DNA from: Solimicrobium sp040544425
GTDB lineage: Bacteria; Pseudomonadota; Gammaproteobacteria; Burkholderiales; Burkholderiaceae_D
Reading direction: 5' to 3'
DNA length: 64,000 nucleotides
Assembly (NCBI GenBank): GCA_040544425.1
Contig: JBEONO010000005.1
Coordinates: 194,030 to 258,029, forward strand
Each line of letters starts with the position of its first letter. Positions within the stretch are counted from its first letter, which is position 1. Shown here one piece after another: positions 42,864 through 52,172 of the stretch. Both the position numbers and the translations under genes were made by a program. The notes beneath the pieces were generated by a model. It did not search any database and had not been told where the DNA came from. It was given only the letters and a program-made list of their open reading frames with translations.

Positions 42864-45272
42864 TCAATGCTTCACTACCGGATCGACTGCACCCTCGGCA
42901 ACTGCTGGCGTAGCGCTTACCACAACCTCTTCATCGATCAGAGGAGTCGGCTGACGCTCCAACGCAATTTCCAACACCCGGTCAATCCAACGTACCGGAA
43001 TAATTTCAAGGTGATTTTTTACATTGTCTGGAATTTCCACCAAATCCTTGGCGTTTTCTTCCGGAATGATGACAGTCTTGATTCCACCGCGATGCGCTGC
43101 CAACAGTTTCTCTTTCAATCCGCCAATTGGTAACACTTCGCCACGCAAGGTAATTTCACCGGTCATTGCCACATCGGCTCTGACTGGAATTCCAGTAAAG
43201 ATTGACACCAGCGCGGTAGTCATCGCAATACCTGCGGATGGACCATCTTTAGGTGTTGCGCCTTCAGGCACGTGAATATGGACATCAGTTTTTTCAAAAA
43301 TATCTGCCTTGATGCCCAGACGTTTCGCACGACTTCTGACCACCGTGCGCGCTGCCTCGATCGATTCTTTCATCACATCACCCAGGGTGCCGGTACGTAT
43401 TATATTGCCCTTGCCGGTCATCGACACCGCCTCGATCGTCAACAGGTCCCCGCCAACTTCAGTCCAGGCTAAACCAACCACCTGACCAACCTGGTTTTCC
43501 TTGACCGCCATGCCGAAGTCATAGCGACGCACACCAAGGTACTTATCCAGATTTTTGCAGGTAACCGTGACTTTCTTGTCCTGTTTTTTCAGCAGCAACA
43601 TCTTCACGACCTTACGGCAAATTTTTGAAATTTCACGATCCAATGAACGCACACCTGCTTCACGTGTGTAATAGCGAATAATGTCGCGTATCGCTGTTTC
43701 TGAAATCGTGATTTCTTCTTCTTTCAGCCCGTTATTCTTAATTTGCTTTGGCAATAAATAACGCTGGGCGATGCTGCTCTTTTCGTCTTCTGTATAACCA
43801 GATAAACGAATCACTTCCATCCGATCCAGCAAAGCCGCAGGAATATTGTAGGAATTGGAAGTCGCAACAAACATCACGTCCGACAAATCAAAGTCCACTT
43901 CCAGATAATGATCGGAGAATGTGTGGTTTTGTTCGGGATCCAAAACTTCCAGCAAGGCAGACGAAGGATCGCCACGGAAATCCGCACCCATTTTGTCCAC
44001 TTCATCCAGCAGGAACAGCGGATTGCGTACGCCGATTTTTGCCAGACTCTGTAAAATTTTGCCTGGCATCGAACCGATATACGTTCTGCGATGGCCGCGA
44101 ATTTCTGCCTCATCTCTGACGCCGCCCAACGCCATCCGAACAAACTTGCGATTCGTTGCACGCGCGATGGATTGCCCCAATGAAGTTTTACCCACACCCG
44201 GTGGACCAACGAAACACAAGATCGGCGCTTTCAGTTTGTCAACGCGTTGTTGCACAGCCAGATACTCAAGCACACGTTCTTTCACTTTATCTAAGCCATA
44301 ATGGTCTGCATCCAAGACTTTTTCAGCGTTGGCCAGATCATTCGTCACCTTCGATTTTTTCTTCCAAGGCAAATTGATCAGGGTATCGATATAGTTACGC
44401 ACAACGGTTGCTTCGGCAGACATGGCAGACATCATTTTGAGTTTTTTCAACTCAGCCATGGCCTTGTCTTTGGCTTCCTTCGGCATCTTGGCGGCAATGA
44501 TCTTCTTGTCGATCTCTTCCAGATCGGCACCCTCTTCGCCCTCACCCAATTCTTTTTGGATCGCTTTCACTTGTTCGTTCAAATAGTATTCGCGCTGCGA
44601 CTTTTCCATCTGACGTTTTACACGGCCACGAATTCGTTTTTCAACCTGCAAAATGTCCAACTCACCCTCTAACTGTCCAAGCAAGTGTTCGAGACGTTTG
44701 GCAACGCTGAAAATCTCCAGGATTTCCTGCTTCTGATCGAGCTTTAATGGCAAATGTGCCGCGACTGTGTCGGCCAATCGGCCAGCATCATCGATGCCGG
44801 ACAGCGACGCCAAAATTTCAGGAGGGATTTTTTTGTTTAGTTTGACGTACTGATCAAATTGTTGAACGATCGCGCGACGCATCGCTTCGACTTCAGAATC
44901 ATCGCTTTCTTCCGTGGCGACCGGAATGAGATTGGCAACAAAGTGAGTGTCAAACTCGCGAATCTGGCTGATCCGGGCGCGTTGGACACCCTCCACCAGC
45001 ACTTTAACCGTGCCATCTGGCAGCTTCAACATTTGTAAAATATTGGCAATACAGCCAATTTCATAAATATCATCAGGTGAAGGTTCATCTTTAGCAGCCG
45101 CTTTTTGCGCCGCCAACAAGATACTTTTTCCCTGCTCCATGGCCGCTTCCAGCGCTTTTATGGATTTGGGGCGGCCAACAAAAAGCGGAATCACCATATG
45201 TGGGAATACAACCACATCTCGCAATGGCAACAACGGTAATTGTGTTTGTTCCGTAATGAGTGTCGTCGTCAT
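42864..45272 (-). CDS. lon: ATP-dependent protease Lon
   Basis: This 802-residue hexameric AAA+ protease has an N-terminal substrate domain (residues 10-200), Walker A 'GPPGVGKTSLG' and Walker B 'PLFLLDEVDKMG'. The proteolytic dyad Ser lies in 'KDGPSAGIAM', with its Lys about 43 residues later in 'GGLKEKLLAAHRGG'. It degrades misfolded proteins and short-lived regulators. It follows clpX after 170 bp and a terminator, so it probably has a separate (heat-shock) promoter; I did not identify one with confidence. Confidence 0.97.
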   Translation of the reverse strand: MTTTLITEQTQLPLLPLRDVVVFPHMVIPLFVGRPKSIKALEAAMEQGKSILLAAQKAAAKDEPSPDDIYEIGCIANILQMLKLPDGTVKVLVEGVQRARISQIREFDTHFVANLIPVATEESDDSEVEAMRRAIVQQFDQYVKLNKKIPPEILASLSGIDDAGRLADTVAAHLPLKLDQKQEILEIFSVAKRLEHLLGQLEGELDILQVEKRIRGRVKRQMEKSQREYYLNEQVKAIQKELGEGEEGADLEEIDKKIIAAKMPKEAKDKAMAELKKLKMMSAMSAEATVVRNYIDTLINLPWKKKSKVTNDLANAEKVLDADHYGLDKVKERVLEYLAVQQRVDKLKAPILCFVGPPGVGKTSLGQSIARATNRKFVRMALGGVRDEAEIRGHRRTYIGSMPGKILQSLAKIGVRNPLFLLDEVDKMGADFRGDPSSALLEVLDPEQNHTFSDHYLEVDFDLSDVMFVATSNSYNIPAALLDRMEVIRLSGYTEDEKSSIAQRYLLPKQIKNNGLKEEEITISETAIRDIIRYYTREAGVRSLDREISKICRKVVKMLLLKKQDKKVTVTCKNLDKYLGVRRYDFGMAVKENQVGQVVGLAWTEVGGDLLTIEAVSMTGKGNIIRTGTLGDVMKESIEAARTVVRSRAKRLGIKADIFEKTDVHIHVPEGATPKDGPSAGIAMTTALVSIFTGIPVRADVAMTGEITLRGEVLPIGGLKEKLLAAHRGGIKTVIIPEENAKDLVEIPDNVKNHLEIIPVRWIDRVLEIALERQPTPLIDEEVVVSATPAVAEGAVDPVVKH

Positions 45273-45354
45273 GAGGTACCTTATTTAGTTAATGCTAAAC
45301 AACATGTTGGCATGGATTGGTAAAACACAAGTGCAGCAAAAAAATTAAAAAAAT

Positions 45355-45388
45355 AAAGCCACACACGAGGTCAACCCGAGGTGGCTTC
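45355..45388 (-). terminator. Probable terminator after clpX
   Basis: On the minus strand AAGCCAC and GTGGCTT close a hairpin with a larger loop, followed by TTTATTTTTTTAA. Confidence 0.65.
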
Positions 45389-45439
45389 TTGACCCTGAAT
45401 CAGTCTTTTTAGATCAACTTTGTTGGCGATCGGTCTTCC

Positions 45440-46708
45440 TTAGTTGGCGCTCGACGCCTTCGGCTTGTCATGGTAGATCAACAATGGTTTAGCCCCTTGT
45501 GTGATCGTGTTTTCATCGATAACGACTTTGGCGACATTTGGTTCACTGGGTAAATCATACATTACGTCCAGTAAGGCGTGCTCCAGAATCGAACGCAAAC
45601 CACGCGCACCAGCTTTACGCGCGATCGCTTTTTTCGCAATTGCGTGCAATGCAGACGGACGAATATCCAATTCCGCACCTTCCATCTCCAACAACTTCGC
45701 ATATTGTTTAACTAATGCATTTTTTGGTTCGATCAAAATTTGAATCAGCGCATCTTCATCCAGTTCATTCAAAGTTGCGACCACTGGTAAACGTCCGACC
45801 AATTCAGGGATTAATCCGAATTTGATTAAATCTTCTGGTTCGACTTCCTGCAAATGTTGATTCGACGCCGCTTCCAATTTACTTTTTACGCTGGCTGAAA
45901 AACCAATGCCACCCTTTTCAGAACGGCTCGAAATCAGTTTAGTCAACCCATCAAAGGCACCACCACAGATAAACATGATATTCGTGGTGTCAATTTGTAC
46001 GAAATCCTGATTAGGATGTTTGCGCCCGCCTTGTGGAGGAACCGACGCCATCGTGCCTTCAATCAGTTTCAACAAGGCCTGCTGCACGCCCTCACCGGAC
46101 ACGTCGCGTGTAATGGAAGGGTTGTCGGACTTGCGTGAGATCTTGTCGATCTCATCGATATACACAATTCCCTTTTGTGCTTTCTCGACTTCGTAATTGC
46201 AATTTTGCAGTAATTTTTGAATAATGTTTTCAACGTCTTCGCCGACATAACCTGCTTCAGTTAAGGTCGTTGCATCGGCAATGACGAAAGGCACATTTAA
46301 CATACGCGCCAAAGTCTGCGCTAATAATGTTTTACCGGAACCAGTTGGCCCAACCAACAAGATATTACTTTTTGCCAGTTCAACATCATCTTTTTTGCCG
46401 AGGTATTTCAATCGCTTGTAATGGTTATAAACGGCGACCGACAAAATGCGTTTCGCTGTCGTCTGCCCAATCACATACTGATTCAACAACTCACAAATTT
46501 CATTCGGTGTCGGCAAATCCGATTTACTGTTACCGATGGTCTCGATGTTTGAGATTTCATCTCGAATAATATCGTTGCAAAGATCAATGCACTCATCACA
46601 AATAAATACTGAAGGACCCGCGATCAGTTTTTTTACTTCATGCTGACTCTTGCCGCAAAATGAGCAATAAAGCAATTTTTCACCACTGGTTGATTTTTTA
46701 TCTGGCAT
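45440..46708 (-). CDS. clpX: ClpX ATPase/unfoldase of ClpXP
   Basis: This 422-residue AAA+ unfoldase has the N-terminal zinc-binding domain with 'CSFCGKSQ' and 'CDECIDLC', Walker A 'GPTGSGKT', Walker B 'IVYIDEIDKIS' and the pore loop region 'GYVGEDVENI'. 'LIPELVGRLPV' is the sensor region. It feeds substrates to ClpP. It lies 170 bp after clpP in the conserved tig-clpP-clpX order, with a terminator-like hairpin between. Confidence 0.97.
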   Translation of the reverse strand: MPDKKSTSGEKLLYCSFCGKSQHEVKKLIAGPSVFICDECIDLCNDIIRDEISNIETIGNSKSDLPTPNEICELLNQYVIGQTTAKRILSVAVYNHYKRLKYLGKKDDVELAKSNILLVGPTGSGKTLLAQTLARMLNVPFVIADATTLTEAGYVGEDVENIIQKLLQNCNYEVEKAQKGIVYIDEIDKISRKSDNPSITRDVSGEGVQQALLKLIEGTMASVPPQGGRKHPNQDFVQIDTTNIMFICGGAFDGLTKLISSRSEKGGIGFSASVKSKLEAASNQHLQEVEPEDLIKFGLIPELVGRLPVVATLNELDEDALIQILIEPKNALVKQYAKLLEMEGAELDIRPSALHAIAKKAIARKAGARGLRSILEHALLDVMYDLPSEPNVAKVVIDENTITQGAKPLLIYHDKPKASSAN

Positions 46709-46840
46709 GGTACAAATTATTTATAAAAAGTGGATTGATAGTACCTGCAATTGGAGCATTCGTCATCGTGAATAACCCGAATTATCGCTACAGGGAACAG
46801 AAAAGAATGGAAATAACCGAAATGAACAATTCACAAAATA

Positions 46841-46865
46841 AAAAACGCCCACACGGGCGTTTTTC
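46841..46865 (-). terminator. Terminator after clpP
   Basis: AAAAACGCCC-ACAC-GGGCGTTTTT is a strong hairpin with T-tails on either strand. It lies between clpP and clpX and probably sets their relative expression. Confidence 0.88.
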
Positions 46866-46875
46866 TCACAGCGCA

Positions 46876-47499
46876 TCAAGACCGATGCGCCATGACTTTG
46901 TCAATCAGACCATATTCAACTGCATCTTGTGCTGACATAAAATTATCACGGTCTGTGTCCTTGCCAATTTGCTCAGTCGTTTTTCCGGTATGTTCAGCAA
47001 GCATATGGTTGAGGCGCTCACGCAAATAGAGGATTTCACGCGCCTGAATTTCAATATCAGATGCCTGACCTTGCGCACCACCCAACGGTTGGTGAATCAT
47101 GATCCGTGAATTGGGCAATGAAAAACGTTTGCCCTTTGCGCCTGCGGCCAGCAAGAATGCGCCCATCGAGGCTGCCATGCCGGTGCATAACGTCGACACA
47201 TCCGGCTTGATGAACTGCATGGTGTCATAAATTGCCAAACCGGCCGAGACTGAACCGCCTGGGGAATTAATGTAAAACGAAATATCCTTGTCTGGATTTT
47301 CGCTTTCCAAAAATAACAATTGAGCGACTACCAGATTTGCAGTTTGATCATTGACCGGACCGACCAGAAAAATAACGCGCTCTTTTAACAGGCGTGAATA
47401 AATGTCGTATGAACGCTCGCCACGTCCACTCTGCTCGATGACCATCGGGACCATGCCCAACATGTCAGTATCTATCGCAGAATTTCTATTGTTGGTCAT
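46876..47499 (-). CDS. clpP: ATP-dependent Clp protease proteolytic subunit
   Basis: This 207-residue serine protease forms the double heptamer. The catalytic Ser is in 'GMAASMGAFLLAAG', His in 'MIHQPLGGAQGQ' and Asp in 'KDTDRDNFMS'. An N-terminal processed propeptide of about 12 residues precedes 'GMVPMVIEQSGRGERSYDI'. It starts 21 bp after tig. Confidence 0.97.
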   Translation of the reverse strand: MTNNRNSAIDTDMLGMVPMVIEQSGRGERSYDIYSRLLKERVIFLVGPVNDQTANLVVAQLLFLESENPDKDISFYINSPGGSVSAGLAIYDTMQFIKPDVSTLCTGMAASMGAFLLAAGAKGKRFSLPNSRIMIHQPLGGAQGQASDIEIQAREILYLRERLNHMLAEHTGKTTEQIGKDTDRDNFMSAQDAVEYGLIDKVMAHRS

Positions 47500-47520
47500 G
47501 TTACTCCCCTGTCAGTTGTC

Positions 47521-48873
47521 TTAAGCTTGTACTTGATTGTTACCCATCAACTCATCAAATGAGACGACTTTATCGGTAACCTTTGCTTTGCCAAGGACAT
47601 AGTTAACGACGTTTTCTTCTAATACAAGGGCTTCGACTTCAGCCAGTCGATTTCTATCATTAAAGTAGTAGCGCATTACTTGTTTTGGATCTTCATAGCT
47701 CTTCGCAAAGTCTGCCACTTGCGCTTCGACTTGCTCAAATGTCGCTTTCAATCCGTTCGCCTTAACCAGTTCGGCCAGGATCAGGCCCAAACGTACGCGA
47801 CGCTCCGCCTGTGCATTAAACATCTCCAGCGGGAAGGGCATATCTTTGACATTCATGCCGCGCTGCTCCATATCCTGACGCGTCATTTCCGCCAGTCGCT
47901 CAGCATCTTCGGTAATCAAAACTTTAGGCACGTCAAATTCGCTCACTTTCAACAACGCATCCATCACGCTGTTTTTGGTTTGCGCTTTAACCCGACCGCC
48001 AACTTCACGTTCGAGATTTTCTTTAATGTCGGCGCGCATTTTCGCCAGATCGCCATCATCGACACCCAGCAACTTGGCGAAGTCTGCATCAACTGCAGGC
48101 AAGTGTGCCCATTCAAGATTTGCCAATGTAATTGTGAATTCGGCAGTTTTTCCAGCCACGTCTTTGCCGTGGTAATCGGCCGGGAATGTCATCGGGAATA
48201 CTTTTGATTCACCGACCTTCAAACCGATTGTCGCCGCTTCAAACTCGGGCAACATACGCCCTTCGCCTAACACGAAAACAAATCCTTCGGCTTTGCCGCC
48301 CTGAAATTCAACACCGTCGATGGTGCCCACAAAATCGACTGTCGCACGATCGCCATTCTGCGCTGTCGCTTCTGCACCGCCGTCGCCATGCTCACCGGCC
48401 TGACCTTTGACGTGATAGTGCACGCGTTGTTTGCGCAGGATTTCAATCGTCTTGTCGATTTCAACATCGGTCACCGTTGTTTTAACCTGAACAACCTCAG
48501 CCGAGGCTAAATCGCCGATTGTTAATTCAGGATAAATTTCAAACGTCGCGTCGAAACTCACGACGCCTTCTGCTGCTTCGGCGTCAGTCTTCGGTGCGAT
48601 GCTCGGATAGCCTGCCACACGCAGTTTATTTTCATTTGCGGCGTCGTTGAATGCGCGGCCGACCTTGTCGTTCAAGACTTCCGTTTCGACCTGATAACCG
48701 AACTGCGCCGCTACCATTTTCATCGGAACTTTACCTGGACGGAAACCGGGCGCTTTCGCAGTGCGCGCGCGCACCTTTAAACGTTTTTCAACTTCCACAC
48801 GCACGTCAGCCAAAGGCACGGTGATAGTGAGACGGCGTTCTAATTTACCTAATGTTTCGACAGCAGTTGCCAT
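47521..48873 (-). CDS. tig: Trigger factor
   Basis: This 450-residue ribosome-associated chaperone has the N-terminal ribosome-binding motif 'GFRPGKVPMKMV', the FKBP-like PPIase domain ('DFVGTIDGVEFQGG' to 'EGRMLPEFEAATIG') and the C-terminal helical arms. It binds nascent chains at the exit tunnel. An Asp/Gly-rich insertion 'GEHGDGGAEATAQNGD' lies before the PPIase domain, a feature that differs among species. It is the first protein gene after the tRNA-Leu. Confidence 0.96.
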   Translation of the reverse strand: MATAVETLGKLERRLTITVPLADVRVEVEKRLKVRARTAKAPGFRPGKVPMKMVAAQFGYQVETEVLNDKVGRAFNDAANENKLRVAGYPSIAPKTDAEAAEGVVSFDATFEIYPELTIGDLASAEVVQVKTTVTDVEIDKTIEILRKQRVHYHVKGQAGEHGDGGAEATAQNGDRATVDFVGTIDGVEFQGGKAEGFVFVLGEGRMLPEFEAATIGLKVGESKVFPMTFPADYHGKDVAGKTAEFTITLANLEWAHLPAVDADFAKLLGVDDGDLAKMRADIKENLEREVGGRVKAQTKNSVMDALLKVSEFDVPKVLITEDAERLAEMTRQDMEQRGMNVKDMPFPLEMFNAQAERRVRLGLILAELVKANGLKATFEQVEAQVADFAKSYEDPKQVMRYYFNDRNRLAEVEALVLEENVVNYVLGKAKVTDKVVSFDELMGNNQVQA

Positions 48874-48899
48874 TTAATCGTCCAAATAAAAATTGTCTG

Positions 48900-48986
48900 T
48901 GGTGCGAGAAGGGGGACTCGAACCCCCACACCATTTCTGGCGTCAGGACCTAAACCTGGTGCGTCTACCAATTTCGCCATCCTCGC
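48900..48986 (-). tRNA. tRNA-Leu (anticodon UAG)
   Basis: On the minus strand the RNA starts GCGAGGA and ends TTCTCGC-A-CCA with a 7-bp acceptor stem (one G-U) and an encoded CCA. The anticodon loop TTTAGGT between CAGG and CCTG gives UAG. A long variable arm (ACGCCAGAAATGGTG) and the T-loop GGTTCGAGTCC mark a class II tRNA-Leu. It precedes tig, the usual betaproteobacterial position. Confidence 0.97.
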
Positions 48987-49251
48987 GGTATTTGCGTATA
49001 TAGCTGTTAAATCGATGCTATGTACAGTGCAGAAAAAACAAAAGCGACCGCGTCGCCTGAATTCCCCAGTGCGTTTCCGCATGTGGCATTTTAACTCCAG
49101 CCGCGTATTCTACAAGAAAACCTTGGATATTGCTGTCAATTTATGGGAGGAAACGCATTTTCCTGACTAATTTGGCTTACTTTTAAAATTTAATTCATTC
49201 AAACAATAAGCCGTATTAAAAAATTAACATCGCATGAATTTTCCGCAGCGC

Positions 49252-51171
49252 TTAATTCTGAACCGGAGCGATTCTGACCCCCGGGCCCGTAGCACCGTCA
49301 AAGCCCAGCGTTTTCAATACCGCCATTTCACTTTGCTCGGTGACTCCTTCAGCAAAAATCTGCATACCAATGTTATGCGCGATGCCAATCAAGCCGCGCA
49401 GGAAAACCTGATTCCCATCATTGCTGGCGATATCGCGGATGAAGCTGGCATCAACCTTCAAATAATCCAGTTTCAATTCTTGCAGTTGCCCGATCTGGCT
49501 GAATTGTCTGCCGAAATGCTCCAGGCCAAGGCGAACACCGGTGCCTTCCATTTGGTGCCGGAATTCTTTAAACGCGGCGATATGGGCATACGCGCCAAAT
49601 TCTGGAAACTCGATCCACAGGCGTCGACTTGCTTTTGGATTGGCCAGCAACAAGGTTCGAATATAATCGCAGAACGTCACATCTTCCAACGATCTGGCCG
49701 ACACGTTGATGGCCAATCCGATGATTTGCCGGTTCATGTTCAGTTCTTCTATACCCAGGGTAAGCGCGGCAGTGTCGAGCGTGGAGCTCATACCGAGGCG
49801 CTCGGCGATCGGCAGAAACCGACCGGCCGGCAGCCATTCTTCCAAAAATTTCAGGCGCAATGGGCATTCATTGTGAATCAGGCGCTGATCAAAATCAGTC
49901 ACGGGGAATGAGCCCAATTTGGCCTCGCGATTTTCGATGGCGTTATAAATCAATTTCAACCATTGCTCATTGCTGCGTGGCGAATCTTCACTGATTAAGC
50001 TTTCCGCATCGTGGACGCAGTTGATGTGCTGAGCTTCTGCGCCCACCAATGCTGCATCCACCTGAGAGAGCAAGTTGCCAAGGTTTTGCCCATAACTGAA
50101 TTTTCCGGTACCGATAAAAGCGACTGGTCCGCTATCGAAATACGCCGAGGTAGAAATAACGAGTGTGTCGAGGAGCTGGTCGGCAATCGGGTGGGCATCG
50201 ATCAATGGCAGCAGCAGGCCAAAATCAGCGCCGTTCAGGCGTGCGGCCAGCGAATTCGGAATTTCATGCGCCAGCCTGTTCAATGTGTCTGCAACTGACA
50301 CCAGCATATTGTCGGTTTCGGTGCGCCCCAAGCGCTTGTTCAGCTCTGCCAGATTAGCGATACGGATCAGCAGCAAGGTCCCTGAAAATGAATCTTCCAT
50401 TTCCAATACTGCCTGCAGTTGTGCCATAAAATAATTTCGATTGGCCAGTTTAGTGAGCGGATCTGAATTGGCTTCCAAACGCACTTGTTCAAGACGTATC
50501 GCTTCATCAGCAAACATTTTCTTGACCAACAATACCGTCGAATTCATTGCCGAAGTCAGTTGCCGCAATTCAGGCACATTCGATTCGGGCGTCGTAATGA
50601 AATGTCTTTCAGTGATAGCCTGCGCCTGCGCGATGACTGCATTCAGTGGCTTCTTGATGCGACGCAGCACCAATGTGCCCAGCCAGCCGCCAAAAAGGCT
50701 GGTCAGTACCAACGCGAAAATCAATGCAAGCGTGCTGTCCCACAAGGCTTTGTACGCGAAGCGCGTGCTGCTGATCAGGGTGATCGTGCCGACCTGGTTC
50801 CACCCGTTATTGATTTGGGCGTGGCCTGGTTGCGATATCAACGGCAGACTGCGCACAAACCAGAGCGGGGCATCGTACGACGCAGCGGACGCTTTTTTGG
50901 ACACGATTTCTTTACCATTGGGATCCAGCACACGGATCAATTCATAATGACCGTTATCAAACAGTGCCGATACGGCTAACTGAATTTCCATTGAATCCAC
51001 GTTTCGTTGGTTCAATGACAAGGCCAGTGAAGCCGCATTGTCTTCATTTTTTGTCCGCAGCTGATCTTCCAGATAGCTTCGCGCAGTCAGCGTCGAGGCG
51101 AGCAAGCCGCCTGCAAGGCTCAGCACGGCGGTCAATATCAAAGACAGCCAGATTTGACGATACATAGACAT
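49252..51171 (-). CDS. lapD: LapD-type c-di-GMP receptor with inactive GGDEF and EAL domains
   Basis: This protein has about 639 residues. The layout is TM1 (near residues 6-27), a periplasmic LapD_MoxY_N-type sensor of about 120 residues, TM2 (about 150-170), a HAMP segment, a degenerate GGDEF domain and a degenerate EAL domain. The GGDEF motif reads 'NGADF', and the EAL motif reads 'ECP' in 'NECPLRL'. The catalytic DDFG is 'EHFG' in 'LGLEHFGRQF', so neither synthesis nor hydrolysis is expected, as in LapD, where the EAL domain only binds c-di-GMP. AAGGA six bases before the ATG at 51171 decides the start. It lies 17 bp downstream of the LapG-type gene, and the pair should form the inside-out switch. 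Confidence 0.87.
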   Translation of the reverse strand: MSMYRQIWLSLILTAVLSLAGGLLASTLTARSYLEDQLRTKNEDNAASLALSLNQRNVDSMEIQLAVSALFDNGHYELIRVLDPNGKEIVSKKASAASYDAPLWFVRSLPLISQPGHAQINNGWNQVGTITLISSTRFAYKALWDSTLALIFALVLTSLFGGWLGTLVLRRIKKPLNAVIAQAQAITERHFITTPESNVPELRQLTSAMNSTVLLVKKMFADEAIRLEQVRLEANSDPLTKLANRNYFMAQLQAVLEMEDSFSGTLLLIRIANLAELNKRLGRTETDNMLVSVADTLNRLAHEIPNSLAARLNGADFGLLLPLIDAHPIADQLLDTLVISTSAYFDSGPVAFIGTGKFSYGQNLGNLLSQVDAALVGAEAQHINCVHDAESLISEDSPRSNEQWLKLIYNAIENREAKLGSFPVTDFDQRLIHNECPLRLKFLEEWLPAGRFLPIAERLGMSSTLDTAALTLGIEELNMNRQIIGLAINVSARSLEDVTFCDYIRTLLLANPKASRRLWIEFPEFGAYAHIAAFKEFRHQMEGTGVRLGLEHFGRQFSQIGQLQELKLDYLKVDASFIRDIASNDGNQVFLRGLIGIAHNIGMQIFAEGVTEQSEMAVLKTLGFDGATGPGVRIAPVQN

Positions 51172-51188
51172 AGTCATTCCTTTATTTT

Positions 51189-51875
51189 TTAAAAGCCTTC
51201 TGCATGCACACGACGCAGCAAATCCGCCCAGCGCGACAATTGCCCAACCCCGCCCGGCCCGACCGATGAACCACCGGCCACGCCAACAAACACACCATCG
51301 CTGTTGAAACTGAAGACCGGCGACAAATCCGTTCTTCGCGAGGCTGGCCGGATATCGGTGATCAAATTATCCAGGACCAGCGGTTCGGCTTCAGGCGTCG
51401 GGTAATACGCCAGAATCATGTGTGCCTGCTGGATTGAGCTTTCTGCGCCGCCAATTTGTGCTTTTACATAAATCAGTCTGAGCTGCTTTACCGGTACGTT
51501 CAATTCGAGTAAGGAAAAATACTTGGCAATAACATAGCCTTTACAGTCAGCTTTCAATTTGCTCATCGACTGCAATGGCGTTGCCCAAAAGTCATCTTGC
51601 CCCCACGCTTCCCTGTTTTCAACAAAGGCGACGCGCCGGTTAAAAAATTCATTGACGCGCTTGAGCCTGTCATTGACCGGCAATCCGTTCGCGTCGCGCA
51701 ACATGGTTTGCCAATCCGCCAATGTTTGTTGCTGCCCACCCATTTTCTTAAATGTCGTCTGAACCTGATTCATGTCCACGGCCAGCGCTGCGTCCAGTGG
51801 CTGCACAATGACACATTCAACAATGATCAGGGTCATCATTGTTTGAGAAAAGATACGCGCCAGTTGTTTTTTCAT
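51189..51875 (-). CDS. lapG: LapG-type periplasmic cysteine protease (peptidase C93)
   Basis: This 228-residue precursor has a signal peptide of about 30 residues ('PLDAALA'). The transglutaminase-like fold shows Cys111 in 'ADCKGYVIAKYFSL', His152 in 'QQAHMILAYY' and Asp169 in 'LVLDNL', the expected triad; 'WGQDDFWATPL' is another LapG segment. It should cut the adhesin retention module at the dialanine site unless held by LapD. In studied LapG proteins Cys is flanked by acidic residues (DCED) that bind calcium; here the motif is DCKG, so Asp110 is kept but the acidic pair after Cys is replaced by Lys112-Gly113. Calcium dependence may therefore be altered. Confidence 0.9.
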   Translation of the reverse strand: MKKQLARIFSQTMMTLIIVECVIVQPLDAALAVDMNQVQTTFKKMGGQQQTLADWQTMLRDANGLPVNDRLKRVNEFFNRRVAFVENREAWGQDDFWATPLQSMSKLKADCKGYVIAKYFSLLELNVPVKQLRLIYVKAQIGGAESSIQQAHMILAYYPTPEAEPLVLDNLITDIRPASRRTDLSPVFSFNSDGVFVGVAGGSSVGPGGVGQLSRWADLLRRVHAEGF

Positions 51876-52172
51876 TAATCAATTCACGTGAAAATGATGC
51901 TTGTATTCAATTTTAGTGAATTTTTTGATTATTTCTGAACAATTTGAACGATATCGAAGAATTATTTAATTTGATTTCAAAAACTGTTTATGCAACAAAT
52001 GACCTGCTATATTGGTTTCATTCAAATAATAGATAATTTTCCGTGATAAATTACAACATCATTACTATACTTACGTAAATGCAACATATTTACTGGGTGT
52101 AGCTTTAAAAAAACAGCGCTCACCTGTGAATTTGTCTCTGATTTGTCTCCGCTTACGAAACAAATAATTCCT
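51876..52172. other. AT-rich divergent region between lapG and the LapE-type gene
   Basis: This region of about 300 bp separates the lapG-lapD pair (minus) from the secretion operon (plus). It is AT-rich and should carry both promoters. TATATT near 52010 is a possible -10. I see no clear operator, and the open frames inside it are not supported. Confidence 0.5.

Noticed and set aside
49252..50430. Active EAL phosphodiesterase
   Set aside because: The EAL motif is ECP and the DDFG metal motif is EHFG, which removes essential metal ligands.
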